Assembly (NCBI GenBank): GCA_038503035.1
Contig: JAVSML010000028.1
Coordinates: 441,464 to 505,463 of the forward strand
Source: Crocodylus rhombifer
Lineage: Eukaryota; Chordata; Crocodylia; Crocodylidae
Length of the DNA stretch: 64,000 nucleotides
Direction of reading: 5' to 3'
A model generated the notes under the pieces. It saw nothing but the letters and a program-made list of their open reading frames with translations, was not told where the DNA came from and ran no database searches. A program made the position numbers and the translations under genes. This document shows positions 11,911-23,884 of the stretch, piece after piece (positions within the stretch are counted from its first letter, which is position 1; the number at the start of each line of letters is the position of its first letter).

Positions 11911-14900
11911 ACCCTTAATTTACCTATTGCATCACACTTTTTCCCTACATGCTTTCCATTCAGCATCTTTTTCTGGGGATTGGGTAACAACCAAAAATTA
12001 AAGACGTTAAGAATCATGACAGTCTTTCAACTGCTGTCAGATGTGGACTATATCACTAACTGTATTCTTTAGTCGTTTGTCACTGTCAGTACTTGTCAAC
12101 TCTACCTTTCTGATTCATTTAAGAAAAAAAAATCCTATATGTTTAATGACTCAGTTGAATCAACAATATTTAGAGGTAAGATATCACCCTACCTGCAATC
12201 TTGTCAATGACAACTATGATGCATCACCAGTTTTACATGCATCTTCCTTTTTAACATTAAACGCTGACATTCTTAAATAAATTAGCTATAATTATAATAA
12301 GAAAATACAAAGATGATTTCAAAAGCACAGTCCTTCATGAGTTAGTCTTCTGAATAGTGGAATTATTACAAGTTGAGAAAATAAATTATTTCTTTTTGGG
12401 AGATGGATGGGGGAACAATCATAGTTATTTTGATTTTATTTTTTAATCACACTGACTAGGGCATCTTATGTACATGTTAAGCTTGATAATTTACAATAGA
12501 TTTTTTTTTTCCTATGGAACCTCAAACAATTTCTATTTGGGATTTTTATATATGTTTAAAAGTGTATAATTCTACATAGGGTAAGACGCAGAATCACAAT
12601 GGAATTAAGCCAGGGCTGTACTAGGGCTCTTCAGTACTCCCTGAAGTAAAACTTGTTACTCAGCCTATAAATGCACAAAGTTTAAGTAAAATGCTGCAGA
12701 AGGTAGTGTTTGTTAAAATGACAGTGCCAAATGACGTGTTCACACACTAATTGCCTAATCTGCTGTATTTACAGTTCAATAGTTCTGGAAACAGTGCAAC
12801 TAATATAGGACTAGTGAGTCTCTTCCCTTAAAAACACTTAGACATTGGTTTGGTTGCTTATGAAAGGAGCTAGTGGAGAGAAAAATCCTCATCATCCTAG
12901 AAGAATAAGACACACTATTAAAACTAGGAACTAAACCAAATACATTTATATAATTTTTTTTTTTTAATTTGTAGGTAAGTTATCAAGCGTCTCCAGTTGT
13001 AACTAAGTAGTTCAGTATTTGACTGGTCAAATAAAGTTCAGTCAATAGACTCATCAAATATTGGTAAAAAATTGCAAAAAACCATTGCTAATAGGTCAAA
13101 ATAATACACAAAGCACAACTTTTCCATTCAGAAATAGGTCAAAAATATAAAAAGCCCTTAGTTCTGTCAAGCAAACTACAAAAAAGTAGTATTTTAGTAA
13201 AGCTGCTATAATCTTTGACTGATCCAAAAATATTAATTGACATTATTTGACCAGCTTTCCAACCCCACTTTTAAGTAATTCGGCATTCCATCTTGCCCCC
13301 TATGCTACCTGCTACCTCACCTCTCTTATTTCCCCTATTACTTTAATCACACAATAACATCCTCAATGAATTAGTAGAAACAGAGTATTTTTTCCATTTG
13401 TATAACTTAGACCAGAAATGGGATGTAGGGAAGATGAATTCCAAAATTTATTTTCTATTAGTTACTTTCCATGGTATTATACTTGGATAATTTTGCTGTA
13501 GTCTTGTATCGTGTAATGGCAATGTAGAATAGGTTTATGAAAATTCATAAGTAAAATCCTTTTGAGAGGGAAAATTGTGCATCTCTCAGCACAAAGTGAT
13601 TCTGACACTGCCAGACAGTGCAATGAAGAATAAAATAGAACACTTCCGTATCTTCAGCAAATTGTGTTCTGCCATTTGGAAGTTACCCTACAGGAGGGGT
13701 AGACATGGAAAGCAACTGTTGTCTGTGCATTGCCATGTTGACAAGAACTTAAAGACCTTATAATGAAGCAAATAGATTCCTCCAGACTTAAACTCCAAAA
13801 CAAGGAAGTAGGTGAACCGCAGCGCTCAAACAAGTTCTCCATTTTGAGTTTTTCATTTTGATGGGCTTTCCTCTTGGACAGAAAGGTCTTGGAGAACATC
13901 AGAAAGACAGAAAGGAACATCTCAACATGCATATTGCTGATTTGGTTGTGAACCTATTAAAAAAGGAATATAGAGGTGTGGGGAGGGACACTCCAAGTAA
14001 ACTTACATCAGGCCAAAAAAGAGAAACTACCAGAAGGTTCCCAAGATCTCTGGTTGCTGTTCCAGTGGACAAATATTGAAATATTCTATTTGGATCTTGA
14101 AAACAAATCAAACGACACACACAGACCAACTTCATTGTATATAAACAGGCCTCCACGTGATACAGAAGTAAAGTTTTCACAACTTGCATAAGATGGAAGC
14201 ACTTGATAATGGTAAAGACATTGCCTTAGGAAACCTTGAAGCAGCAATCAACAAACCGGATCTACAAGATGGGAGGCTAGGATAAAGTAATTGCAGATCT
14301 GCTTAAAGCAAGAGGTGAAGACTTCAACCTGAGTATGGGAGGTTAGAATTCACCCTAGAAGAGCAGGGAAAGGAATACTCAAAATTGCTACAGAGAGGGG
14401 AATTTAAAGGAACATAAAGACAAATTCGGGATTGTGTTGTTGCCAGCCCCAAGGGTTATTCTTCTGTAAGATTATTCTAAACAGAACTTGTAACCCACTG
14501 GAAACTGGTTGTCATTCACCCTGTGTCTGCACTGTTCATATGTTCACTTTTATGGAGTGCTACTGTATAACCCAGTTGAAGTTACGGTGTCTCTTAAATT
14601 ACATTGGCTTTCAATTCTCCAAGGGTATAAGGAGGGAGTGTTCCAAATATGTACTGGAAATCTTTGGATTCCCTTGTAAAATTATTCAGATGTTCCAAAA
14701 GTTATTGACAGCTCCAAATATCTGCAACCTCTGGACATAAATTAACCTACTAGTTTCTTGTTACCACTAGGATTAGATAAGGGTGGGCCCTCATAACTTT
14801 GCTTTGTGTTGCTATTGACTATGTAATCTATATGCTTCCTTAAACTCTGCCAAAACTAGTGACTTAGAACTATTAAGCAATTAGATCTCCTCATTAACCA

Positions 14901-15995
14901 GCAAAAAGCAAAGACTATGACAACAAATACAATTTTAATGATTCCATTTTTTTCTTGAAGGAGACTCTTTGATTGCAGTTAAGTTTACCTGGGAAGCCCC
15001 ATTCATAATTCTGATTACACATAAGATATACTCAAGAGAGGAGGCACTATTTCAGTTTTTCTGAAGCTCCCCCAACCTGACTGTAAGTGCACATAATTGC
15101 AAATATCTGTTTGGAGTACTATTATTAACTTGTTTGTGGATTAGTGTCAAAGTGAAGCAACAACTTCTGTTGGACAGACTTAAGAGCTTTCAGCGTTGAT
15201 GCCTGCACTAGGTATTTTGAGTAAAGTGGTCACACGTAAACATCTATGTCAAGATCTTAGTGAGCACAACTGCCAACAGCTGTGCAAGTAGCACAGGTAC
15301 AAAGGATGGCTTTCTGAGAGTGCTGGATAACAGGCTTCCTAAACAAACTTCTTTTGGTGGTCCCATAGCAAAAGGAAGATTAGGTCTATTAAAAAGACTC
15401 TGCCCGCCCCACATTGTGGCCCATTAAAGACTGGTGCATCAAGCTGACAAGTTAGCTCTTTTAATTTGTTCAACTTGGCTCAGAGCCTCTGTTTTATGTA
15501 CCAGATCATATGAAAAGTGGATGGGGACTGCTAACTTTAATGAACTGAGGATCAGAGGCTTAACGATCAGAGTCTGTGCCTGTAACAGCAGAGGCAGGGC
15601 TGGGCCAGCTGTGGTAGCTGCTGCTGGACTTCTACCTGTCTAATTGAGTGTCTGGGGCTGGTTCCCCAGTTGCTCAGCACTTGTTCCACTATTGATGGGG
15701 AGTGATGTTGGCTAGTTGGACTGCACTTTTACTCTGTACTCTACTTTAGCTTCCTGATACCAACTTCCTTTCGAAGCTTTATTGCAAAATCATTTTCTGT
15801 ACAGGCATGCACAAAGAAATTCATGGGAATTCTTCTTCCACATCTGACTTAGGTTGTTGGAGGCAATTTAAGCTCAAGTCCTTCTTTGCCTTGGGGGGGG
15901 AGGGAATGAAAATCATAAGCATTGCTTAGTGTTTGGTCTTTTTCTCTCTCCTTGTGTAAGGGAGCTTATTTTCATTCTATTACACTAGAGATGCA
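11911..15995. other. AT-rich non-genic sequence
   Basis: Over 4 kb I recognise no exon, RNA gene or transposon terminus. Frames of up to about 100 codons near 13575-14190 and 14432-14740 carry no known motif. This is one of the longer apparently unique tracts in the window. Confidence 0.45.
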
Positions 15996-16211
15996 TGTAT
16001 GTAGCAGGATTACCTTTCACAGCTTGGGTTGAGTCCCAGGCTTGAGATTCTGCTTGTTAATTGGTGGACCCCATGCACCAATCAGGAGGGTGCAAGAGAG
16101 ATAAAGTCACACCCCTTTCCTGAGGGGAGGGGGAGAAGAGGTCCCTTGGACTTGATTGAAGACTACAACACTGTCAGGTCTGGAAGACTTCAGGGGCAGA
16201 GCCCTGGAGAG

Positions 16212-16218
16212 TATAAAA
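16212..16218 (+). promoter_or_regulatory. TATA box of the LTR at 16000
   Basis: TATAAAA lies 212 bp inside the LTR and 130 bp downstream of a CCAAT box (16078-16082), a classical polymerase II promoter layout. Whether it is still active cannot be judged from sequence. Confidence 0.7.
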
Positions 16219-17185
16219 GAAGCTGCATGCCCAGCATGAGGGAGATGCATCAGGGACAGAGAAGAGCGGGGCGGAGGAGAGCTGCTCAGCAGGGCAAAGC
16301 AGTAGCCCAGGAAGAGCCCCTGAAGACTTCTATTTGTGGGGAGCTGTGGATGGCTCTTGATGCACAGCATGGCGTCTGGACCCTGGGAGCTGCGTGAGGC
16401 AGCTTGGGTTTGCAACCTTTGGCATGTGGCCAGAGACACTGTGCATGGAGCAGGATCTTTGAAGCCATTTGGGTGGCTCGGGTGCCCAACCTCCACACGA
16501 GGCTGGGAGTTCGGTGCAGGAGGTTCTGCACGGAGGGTGAGAGACCCTGGGAGCTGCATGAGGTGGTTCGGGTCTACAGCTGCTGGCATGGGGGGCAGCA
16601 GCTCAGTGCAGATGTTGCTGCACAGAGGGTCCAGGAGCAGACCAAGCCCCACTGCTGCACAAGGCTGCCCAGGCCTCCAATGCCTAGCACAAGGCAAAGC
16701 ACCCACTATACACAGGGGTGCATGTGGCCCTAAGCAGGCCAGCAGCAGCAGTCAGGCAGCAGGAAAGCCTGGCGGGGACCAGAGCTCAACCTGGAGAATG
16801 GGAGGCAACCCTCCAGGACTGTAGAGTAGTAAGTTACCCTGGAGAGAAGGTCCCCACAGGGGAGGGACCCCCAGGGTTGTGAAGGCACACCACATGGGCT
16901 GCTCCTGGGTGATAGAGGACACTTAGGAGTCTTTGGGGTCTCCCTCTTCTTTTCTTCCTCCCCCCCACTCCCACCTCCTTTCCTGTAGTGGTACCTTGGG
17001 AGTGGGGCCCCTGCCTGGTGGGCACCTAGGTAGTCTAAGGACTGCTGATTTACATTTGTGGACTGTGCCTTACAGTTTCTGTGAAAAATTTGAAGTAATG
17101 GTCTATATTAATAGAGTTATAAGGTTGCTTGATCAATATCCTTTGTTCTGGGTTCTATTGTTCATCTGTATTTTTAAATAATAAT

Positions 17186-17215
17186 TGTGTGTGTGTGTAT
17201 ATATGTGTATATATA
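17186..17215. repeat. (TG/TA)n microsatellite
   Basis: A TG run grades into a TA-rich run within the 3' third of the LTR at 16000-17454. Confidence 0.85.
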
Positions 17216-17294
17216 ATATGGTTACAGGGTTTATTGTTTTGTAAATTTGTACATAGATATATATGTCCTTACCCTTTAATGGTTTTGTTGTAAT

Positions 17295-17300
17295 AATAAA
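17295..17300 (+). terminator. Polyadenylation signal AATAAA of the LTR
   Basis: AATAAA is followed by T/G-rich sequence and lies 155 bp before the LTR's 3' end, where an R/U5 boundary signal is expected. Confidence 0.6.
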
Positions 17301-17458
17301 TGTGTATATAGTTAAATAAGTGTTTTGACTGGGCCTGACTCTATAGGAGACGGAGGCGACTGCTGGGCTGTTGTGTCCCTCCACATTACGCAGCCCTGCC
17401 AATAATTGTCTCAGTTGGAGCAGGGCCTGCAAACCTGTGTACACCAAGGCTACATGTA

Positions 17459-18404
17459 TATGTGGGGACTGATGCACAGAGGGGATGTATTTCACTCTCT
17501 CCCAGGTACAAAATGTGAGAGTTGTGTCCACCACTAAAAGGACCTTTAAAGAATGGTGGCCCTGATTCCTCCTCAGCTTTCTGTTGCTTTTATTGTCCTT
17601 GGTAACATTTCATGTAAACACTTTCAGATACAGAATAAGAGTCAATGGCTATAATTAGTCACTTGGGCTTCTTTTGTCATGAAAAGATGATGATATGAGT
17701 AAGGCACATTTGTTGTGGGAATTCTTTTAAAAATGAATACATGTTGCCAGGGTTACATCTCATGTTATAAAAGTGTCTTGCAAGTGGTATAGGTGAGAGA
17801 ATCTGTGAGAACGCTTATGACTACTGCACAGCAGTACACACTCCTGAAGGCACATATTAATAATGAAATGTTGTGTGATTATATTTTTAGCCAGAGATGG
17901 AAATCTTTGCATTGACTTTTATTTGTCTTCACTTTTTTGTTAAAGGAGAGAAATAATAAGACAGACTAGAATGCTCTTCATAAAAAGAAGTAACCTTCTT
18001 TGTAGCCAATCAAAACCTCTCAATAATTTGAGAGCTTTACAAGGCCACTTCTCAGCAATAAAAGGGATTTCTTTTCTTCCTTGAATGTACACAGCTAGTA
18101 CTGATTTTAAAATGCATGGGAGCTGAGGCACACTTTTGTATGGAGAGCGATTCTAATTTAAGCAGGAAAAAGTACTTAGTCCTTCTTTCCCTCTTCCCTC
18201 TCAAATTTTCTTGATGGGTTTGGCTGTGGGGTAGTAGAGAAGCATAGGTGCATATATATGACAATTCATATTGTGCAATCCTTCTCTTCTTGTATCCTTG
18301 TTATAAACTAGATGTTTTCTTACAGAATTGTGCAGAAGTAATAGCTCTTTCCATTGCTGCAGTGAGTTCCTCCTTTTGTAAAAGTCTCACCAAGGTGTCA
18401 GCAA
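17459..18404. other. AT-rich non-genic sequence
   Basis: No gene or repeat end is recognised. Confidence 0.45.
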
Positions 18405-19190
18405 ATGAACAGGTGCTGGGAGGGAGGGGCTGGGGGCTGGGTCCCCCAACCATCCTCTGCATGGCACACAGCCCACCCCACACAGTAGTGGTTCCAGAGC
18501 ACTACTGTGCTGGCAGAACCCCCTATCCCCACCCCCACCCCAGGGGCATGGCACAGCCCCGGCACCTTGGACCTAGTGCCACCTGTGACATATATGGCGT
18601 GGGTTTGGCTTAGTCCCACCTTTGTGCACTGGGCACTGGGCCGGGATTTTTCAGAGGACACCTACATCTACTCTTTACTGTAATGGGCACCTTTGGGCAG
18701 AACCAGGCTGCTCTTTCTGTTGACAGGGGTCCCAGCACCACACACAGGCTGGCTCAGATCCTGGCTCCACAGGACAGGACATGGAAGCAGAACCCGGCCC
18801 AATGTGTGGCCAGGAGCTATGGATGGTGGCAGGAGCCATCCCAGTCCTGTTCAAAGCTGCATGCTATGGAGGCAGGCGGGCTGGTCCAGATCTATTCGCC
18901 ATGTACAGACCCTGGATCAGGCTGCGTTGTGCCACTGCAGGGCTCTGCCTAGAGTGAGCCATGACTCTGCCTGGCTGGCAGCTGCTGCCAGCACTGGGGG
19001 CTGTACACCACAGGGGTTGGGGGGGAGTGCAGGTGTGTGGTGGACTCCCCTCCCCTCAAATCCCCCCCCACACACACCCCCACAAACCCTATTCATACCT
19101 TCCCCCACACCCACCCACGCACTGCATGTTCTCCAAACCAATCTATATGCACTGGGCTTCTCTTCTGTTATACTGGTTTATGTGTAATTT
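18405..19190. repeat. GC-rich block containing a 60-bp piece of Tx1-like LINE
   Basis: The block is CA/GG-rich and open in several frames. Bases 18630-18689 are identical to 20750-20809 within the Tx1-like LINE downstream. The rest of the block does not obviously match that LINE. It may be an older non-autonomous element that received the segment, or a scrambled fragment of the same insertion. No termini are visible. Confidence 0.5.
18630..18689 (+). repeat. Exact 60-bp direct repeat (copy 1; copy 2 at 20750-20809)
   Basis: Every base from 18630 to 18689 equals 20750 to 20809, including the in-frame TAA that follows the TYIYSLL codons in the LINE copy. The flanking bases differ on both sides. 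The spacing is 2,120 bp. Confidence 0.95.
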
Positions 19191-19392
19191 CTGTACATGG
19201 CCTAAAAGTCCAGTAGACAGGGGAAAAAACAAAGGCATGATGGTTACATATATAAGCACATCCTCCCATGGGTTTATAACTGGGCTAAAATCCAAATCTA
19301 TGAAGCAAAAATTAATCTCTAAAAATGAAGCGTGACTTAATTTAGCCAGAAGCAATACTTGGATTTCATGGGGTAAATGCAATCTGCAAGAA

Positions 19393-19411
19393 TTTCTTTC
19401 TTTCTTTCTTT
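19393..19411 (+). repeat. (TTTC)n at the 5' edge of the Tx1-like LINE
   Basis: About five TTTC units lie immediately before the first readable LINE codon. A matching (TTTC)n tract is at 21332-21345, just after the LINE's 3' end. Confidence 0.85.
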
Positions 19412-20225
19412 GCCGGGGGGGCTCACATGGCACTGGGAAGGTGTCAAAGCCCTGGGAGTGTTCCTGGGGCCGCTGGCCTTTGCAGCCTGCAACTGGGAGG
19501 CCCTGCCGGAGGGAGTGGAGGCCCGCCTGCAGTGCTGGTACTGGTGCTTGCCTGCCCTCGCCTGCTGCAGCTGGGTCCTCATCACCAACAATCTGGTGGT
19601 GGTGACTCTGTGGCACTGCTGCAGTGTGCTGGCCCCCCTGCCACAGCTGCTCAAGAGGCTGCAGTGGTTCCTAGTGGACTTCTTTTGGGATGGATGCCAC
19701 TGGCTCCTGTGAGCTGCCCTTTACCTGCCCACCACTGAAGGGGGCCAGGGCCTGATCGACCTGGCCAGCAGGGTGACTGCCTACTGCCTGCAAGCTCTCC
19801 ATTGGCTCCTGTATGCCGAGGGCCACCTCCCGTGGCAGCAGCTGGCATACTGGTTCCTGCACTGAGTTGGGTGCCTTGGATTTGACCAGGAGCTGTTTAT
19901 GTTGGACCTCACCTTTTGTGAATGGGGCAGTCCTTCCCCCATTCTGCCACTGCATGGTGTGGGCCTGGCGGGCTGCCTTCCACCTTTGTCCCCAGGACAG
20001 GCACCTGCATTTCCCACAGCTGCTTCAGGAGCCCCTGGTCCACAACATGGCCCTGCAGCATGGTGTGCTGAGTCTGGCCTCTGCCAGCCTCGTGGCTGCC
20101 CTCATCAAGGTACAAATCACCTGCCTGGGGGACCTCCTGGACCCTGCTTGGTTGGGCTGGCTGTCAGCTGAGACCCTGCCTGCACTCTATCCGCACCACA
20201 GGCCGGCTTCTGCAGGCCATTAGGG

Positions 20226-20242
20226 CCCCCCCCCCCCCCCCC
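20226..20242 (+). repeat. Poly(C) run
   Basis: Seventeen consecutive C lie inside the Tx1-like LINE between two readable segments. The run is an expansion within the element or an assembly-prone homopolymer. Confidence 0.9.
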
Positions 20243-21306
20243 GATGGAGGCAGTGGCTGCCCTAAAAGGCTACCTCGAGGCCCACCAGGCTCTCCCCGTG
20301 GAAGCCACAGGTAAAAACTTTCCACCACTGTCGGTTATTCTGGCAGTGGCCAGGGAGCTAGCTGACCGGTCCCCGTACCCCTCAGAAGCAATGTGGGCTG
20401 CCCCTTTGGCACACTGCCCTGGAGGGGACTCTACATGCAGGTGGTATGCACCCAGCATGCCCAGGTGCTGGCTGGCTGTCCTGAAACCATGTGGCAGCAA
20501 TGCCTGGTGTTGTCCGGAACCCCAGCATGGTGCACACTGTACAAGGCACCCACCACCAAGAAGACTGGCGACCTCCAGTGGAGATTGGTTCGTGGCATCC
20601 TGGCCACTGGAGCCTTTGTGTGCTACCTGGACTCAGTGGCCTTGGTGGCCTGCCCCTTCTGCCTGGGGGTGCTGGAAGAGAACATTTTCCATGCCTTCCT
20701 TGACTGTCCATGGTTGCGGCTACTTTTTGCCACCCTCAGGGTGCTGCTTTGGGCACTGGGCCGGGATTTTTCAGAGGACACCTACATCTACTCTTTACTG
20801 TAATGGGCAGCTGAGTGAGGTGCAGTCAGTCTGGCCAACTTCCTGAAGAGCCAGCGAAACTAGCTCGCTGGTACCAGGATGGATGACACCCTGCAGCTCT
20901 TCCACCTGCTGGTGCAGGCCTGCCTCTCACTTGCAGTCCTCCAGTGGATGGTGCCCATCTTTGAGGAATGCTGGGCACTGTGCCGAGTTGAGGGGGGACG
21001 CCTGCTCATTGACCTGTGACACCACCACTTGCTCAGTGGGTGGGGGTGGGTCCAGCAAGCCGAGACCTCAGGCTTTGTCCATGCGGGCTGACCCCTAATG
21101 TCCTGAGGCCCCCTGGGGCATCCCCACTGGCAGAACTGCATATATGTATATATGTACATACTTCTTTTTCCTTTGTGTTTTGATTTTTGTCTAGAGTGTG
21201 CAGGCAGGCCTTGCAGGCCATGAGCCCAGGCCTTGTCCTTGAGGCCCAGACCTTGGGGCCAACCTGTATATGGTCTTTACTGCCCCCCATTTGTCACCCT
21301 CCCCAG

Positions 21307-21312
21307 AATAAA
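21307..21312 (+). terminator. Polyadenylation signal of the Tx1-like LINE
   Basis: AATAAA is located 20 bp before the terminal (TTTC)n tract, consistent with the end of the LINE transcript. Confidence 0.55.
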
Positions 21313-21345
21313 TGTTTCTTAAAAGTCAAAGTCTTTCTTTCTTTC

Positions 21346-22247
21346 ATTTTGGAAAGACCTGTTAAGGGTATGTCTGTACTGTCTCAGTGGCAATCCTGAG
21401 ATCATTTCTGAGGAACAAGCTTTGCCTCTCATTCAGTATGCATCACGTGCTTAATGATTGTTTGCATGGTGGAGTGGTTAGGCATGCCTAGTGCTGCTTT
21501 TGGAAGAATGGCGGAAAATGGGATCCTGAGAGTACCCCTGGGCATGCTCCCAAAAAGTGACTACCCAGCACTTTACACTCCATCCCCATTAGCATGCAGG
21601 GAGTATAGAGAAAGATCAAGTGCACAAGAACTTGTTTTTCAGCAGCACTGGGGGTTGGGGGGAGATTTCCACAGAGGTGGCAAATGTATACCCTTAGTCT
21701 TTTAAAAGTGTTAAATAAATATCTGTTGCAACAAGTCTGTCTGGAGTTTGTTACTAAGGGTAACAAGAGTGGGTTTAAATGAGCTCATTCTGGTATTATA
21801 TAAATTTAAAATGGTCTCTTCTGTGATGCAACACAACATGCTGCTTGCACTGTGTGTGTGTATTTAAAGGTAAAATGCATTAATGAGTTGATCAGTCTTG
21901 AAAATTGGATGTTTGTTCATGGTAAACTACCTGTCCCTCCCTCTCTCTTCCCCTCCTAACATCCCTCCATTCATGTTCCCCCTTATCCCGAAGTTAACTT
22001 AACCTATGGAATCAAAAGTTCATATTTCATTGCTAATTAAATCTGCCAGAGTAGCATCTTGGTTTCTTTGACAATATAATGGTATTGAATGTCTGTTGAA
22101 AAACACTGCCAAATCTGATTCCCACTAAATTGCTGGTATTCAACATTATTTTTGAAGTATTTGAAATGACTCTTCCTATCGCAGGGCAATAATTTTATTC
22201 CGGTTTTTAGCATGTTATAATTGTCCTCTTCTATAATGGTGTATTAT
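21346..22247. other. AT-rich non-genic sequence
   Basis: Nothing is recognisable apart from a short (TG)n near 21851. Confidence 0.45.
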
Positions 22248-22255
22248 GTAGTAGT

Positions 22256-23663
22256 TAGGGCTGTGTGAGGCTTTGGACAGAGCTTCGGATCCGGAGAAGG
22301 TTTGGCCACTTTGGGGTCCCAAGCAGCATGTCCGGGTTGAAGTGCTGACTGCGTTAGGCTTCCTGAACTTCCGAAGCACTTCGGATCTGCCTCGGAGATC
22401 CAGCCATAGGGTATAATGGAGAAACAATAAACTATCTATAACTTTGTTGTTTTTCATCTGATTTGGATGAAATTTTCAGGAGTGGTAGACTCTGCAGAGA
22501 GAATGAAGTCTGCTAAGTTTCAAGAAGATCAGTGCTGGGATTTGGGGGAAACTGAACCACAAATTCTTGAAAGCAAAACTGTCACGTCTATGTGTTACAA
22601 CACAGGGGGGTCAATACTGCTGAGGCCATAAATCCTGCCACATTTCAAGAAGATAGGTGCAAGAGTTTGGGGGGAACTGCCTTCAAGCTGCAGACAAGCA
22701 AAACTTGTGACACGGGTGACACTGTGTGTGTTAAGGCGCAGCAGGGTGATAGCTGTAAGTATGGTAGCCCCTGCTGCAGCCACAAAGCCTGCCAACTGTC
22801 AAAGAGATTGGTGCAGGGGGGCTTTGGCGCCCTGCAACCTTAGCTGCTGACTGCCACTGCTAAGCTACTGTGTTCCCAGTTACCAATCAATCAATCATGA
22901 TTCACGCAGGGACCAGGGACTCAGGGACAATCTCAATACACAGGACCTAGCTACTATCTAATGACTTAATGAGCAGCAATTAGCACCTACAAAACCAGGC
23001 TAAGGAGATGAAAGAATCAATACAGATAATCAACTTCCCCAAGACAGACACTGTGAGTCCCACAACCACCTATGGCACAAGTTTTGCCTGTCAGCAGCTC
23101 GGGGTGCAGGGCCCCAGGACCCCTGTGCACTGATCTCCTCCACAGCTGGCAGGTGTTACAACAGGGGCCACCACCCCTGCAGCTGTCACCCCACTGCGCC
23201 TTAACACATTCGGTGTCACCCATGGCATGAGTTTTGCTTGTCTGCAGCTTGAGGTGCAGGTCCCCCCAAACCCCTACCCCTATCTCCTTGAAACTTGGCA
23301 GGCTTTGTGGCCTCAGTAAGAACTACCCACCCTGTAGTTTTGACACCCCTGTGGTGTAACACATAGACATCACAGGAGTTTTTTTTTCAAGAATTTGGGG
23401 TACAGTTCCACCAAAACCCCTGCACTGATCTTCTTAAAACTTGGCAGGTTTCATGCTCTCAGCAGAGGCTACCAGTCCTGCAAGGTTCATCCAAATCAGA
23501 CAAAAAACAACATAGGGTATAGTGGGGGAATCAATGAAATATATACAACTATGTCTGGATCTCCGAGGCGGCTCCAAAGTCTGGAGCTCCAGGTCGGATC
23601 ACTGCCATCCAAAGTGGCCAGATCCGAAGCCGGATCGGATCACTGCCGACTCACACAGGGCTA
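22256..23663. mobile_element. Foldback hAT-type transposon, copy B of the TAG..TGTG family
   Basis: The element begins TAGGGCTGTGTGAGGC and ends with the inverted counterpart GACTCACACAGGGCTA. It is flanked by identical GTAGTAGT octamers (22248-22255 and 23664-23671). The outer halves are inverted copies of each other. For example, AAAACTTGTGACACGGGTG near 22700 pairs with CACCCATGGCATGAGTTTT near 23215, and GGATCCGG- and CGGATC-rich words occur at both ends. The roughly 200-bp centre (about 22845-23060) is not duplicated. Words such as GTTAAGGCGCAGCAGGGTGA and TGGTAGCCCCTGCTG recur in copy D (58205-58260). No transposase is present. Confidence 0.88.
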
Positions 23664-23884
23664 GTAGTAGTATCATTTGCATACATGCAGTCTGTAAAAT
23701 TAGTTCCAGTAACTTGTGTAAACTGAATTACTGAATCTCTTATTGCAAGCTGTTCTTTACTTGGTATCATTTATTCAGGTGATCTAAAGTTAACATCTAT
23801 GTAATAAAGGAGACATTTGAATTTCCATAAGTCAGGGATTTCTCCTGTTCATATTTAAGGAGCTTTTAAGGAGCTCAACATGTG

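Larger units (their letters stand above)
16000..17454 (+). mobile_element. Solo LTR of an endogenous retrovirus-like element
   Basis: The ends form a perfect 6-bp inverted repeat, TGTAGC at 16000-16005 and GCTACA at 17449-17454. TGTA is duplicated on both flanks (15996-15999 and 17455-17458). In the same orientation there are a CCAAT box (16078-16082), a TATAAAA box (16212-16218) and an AATAAA signal (17295-17300) about 155 bp before the 3' end. This order is what an LTR requires. A 4-bp duplication is typical of class I (gamma-like) endogenous retroviruses. No internal gag, pol or env region is attached, so it looks like a solo LTR left by recombination. The roughly 1 kb between TATA box and AATAAA would make an unusually long R region. 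Confidence 0.8.
19412..21331 (+). mobile_element. Tx1-like LINE (L1/Tx1 group) 3' fragment, decayed
   Basis: Successive frames read as the C-terminal half of the second ORF of a Tx1-like non-LTR retrotransposon. First come GVKALGVFLGP, VLITNNLVVVTLWHCCSVL and WFLVDFFWDGCHW. After an in-frame stop at 19711 come YLPTTEGGQGLIDLASR and, in another frame, WRAAFHLCPQDRHLHFPQLL. Further on are GILATGAFVCYLDSVA and CPFCLGVLEENIFHAFLDC (about 20655-20705), a Cys/His cluster of C-X2-C-X9-H-X4-C type. Stops at 19711 and 19863 and several frameshifts show that it is dead. The 3' UTR carries AATAAA at 21307-21312, and (TTTC)n tracts lie at both edges. The strong FFWDG and EGGQGL(I/V)DLASR motifs make the family assignment fairly secure. 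Confidence 0.85.

Noticed and set aside
16107..16706. 199-codon minus-strand frame and plus-strand frames to 162 codons
   Set aside because: They lie inside the LTR at 16000-17454 and have no similarity to retroviral proteins. GC-rich composition explains them.
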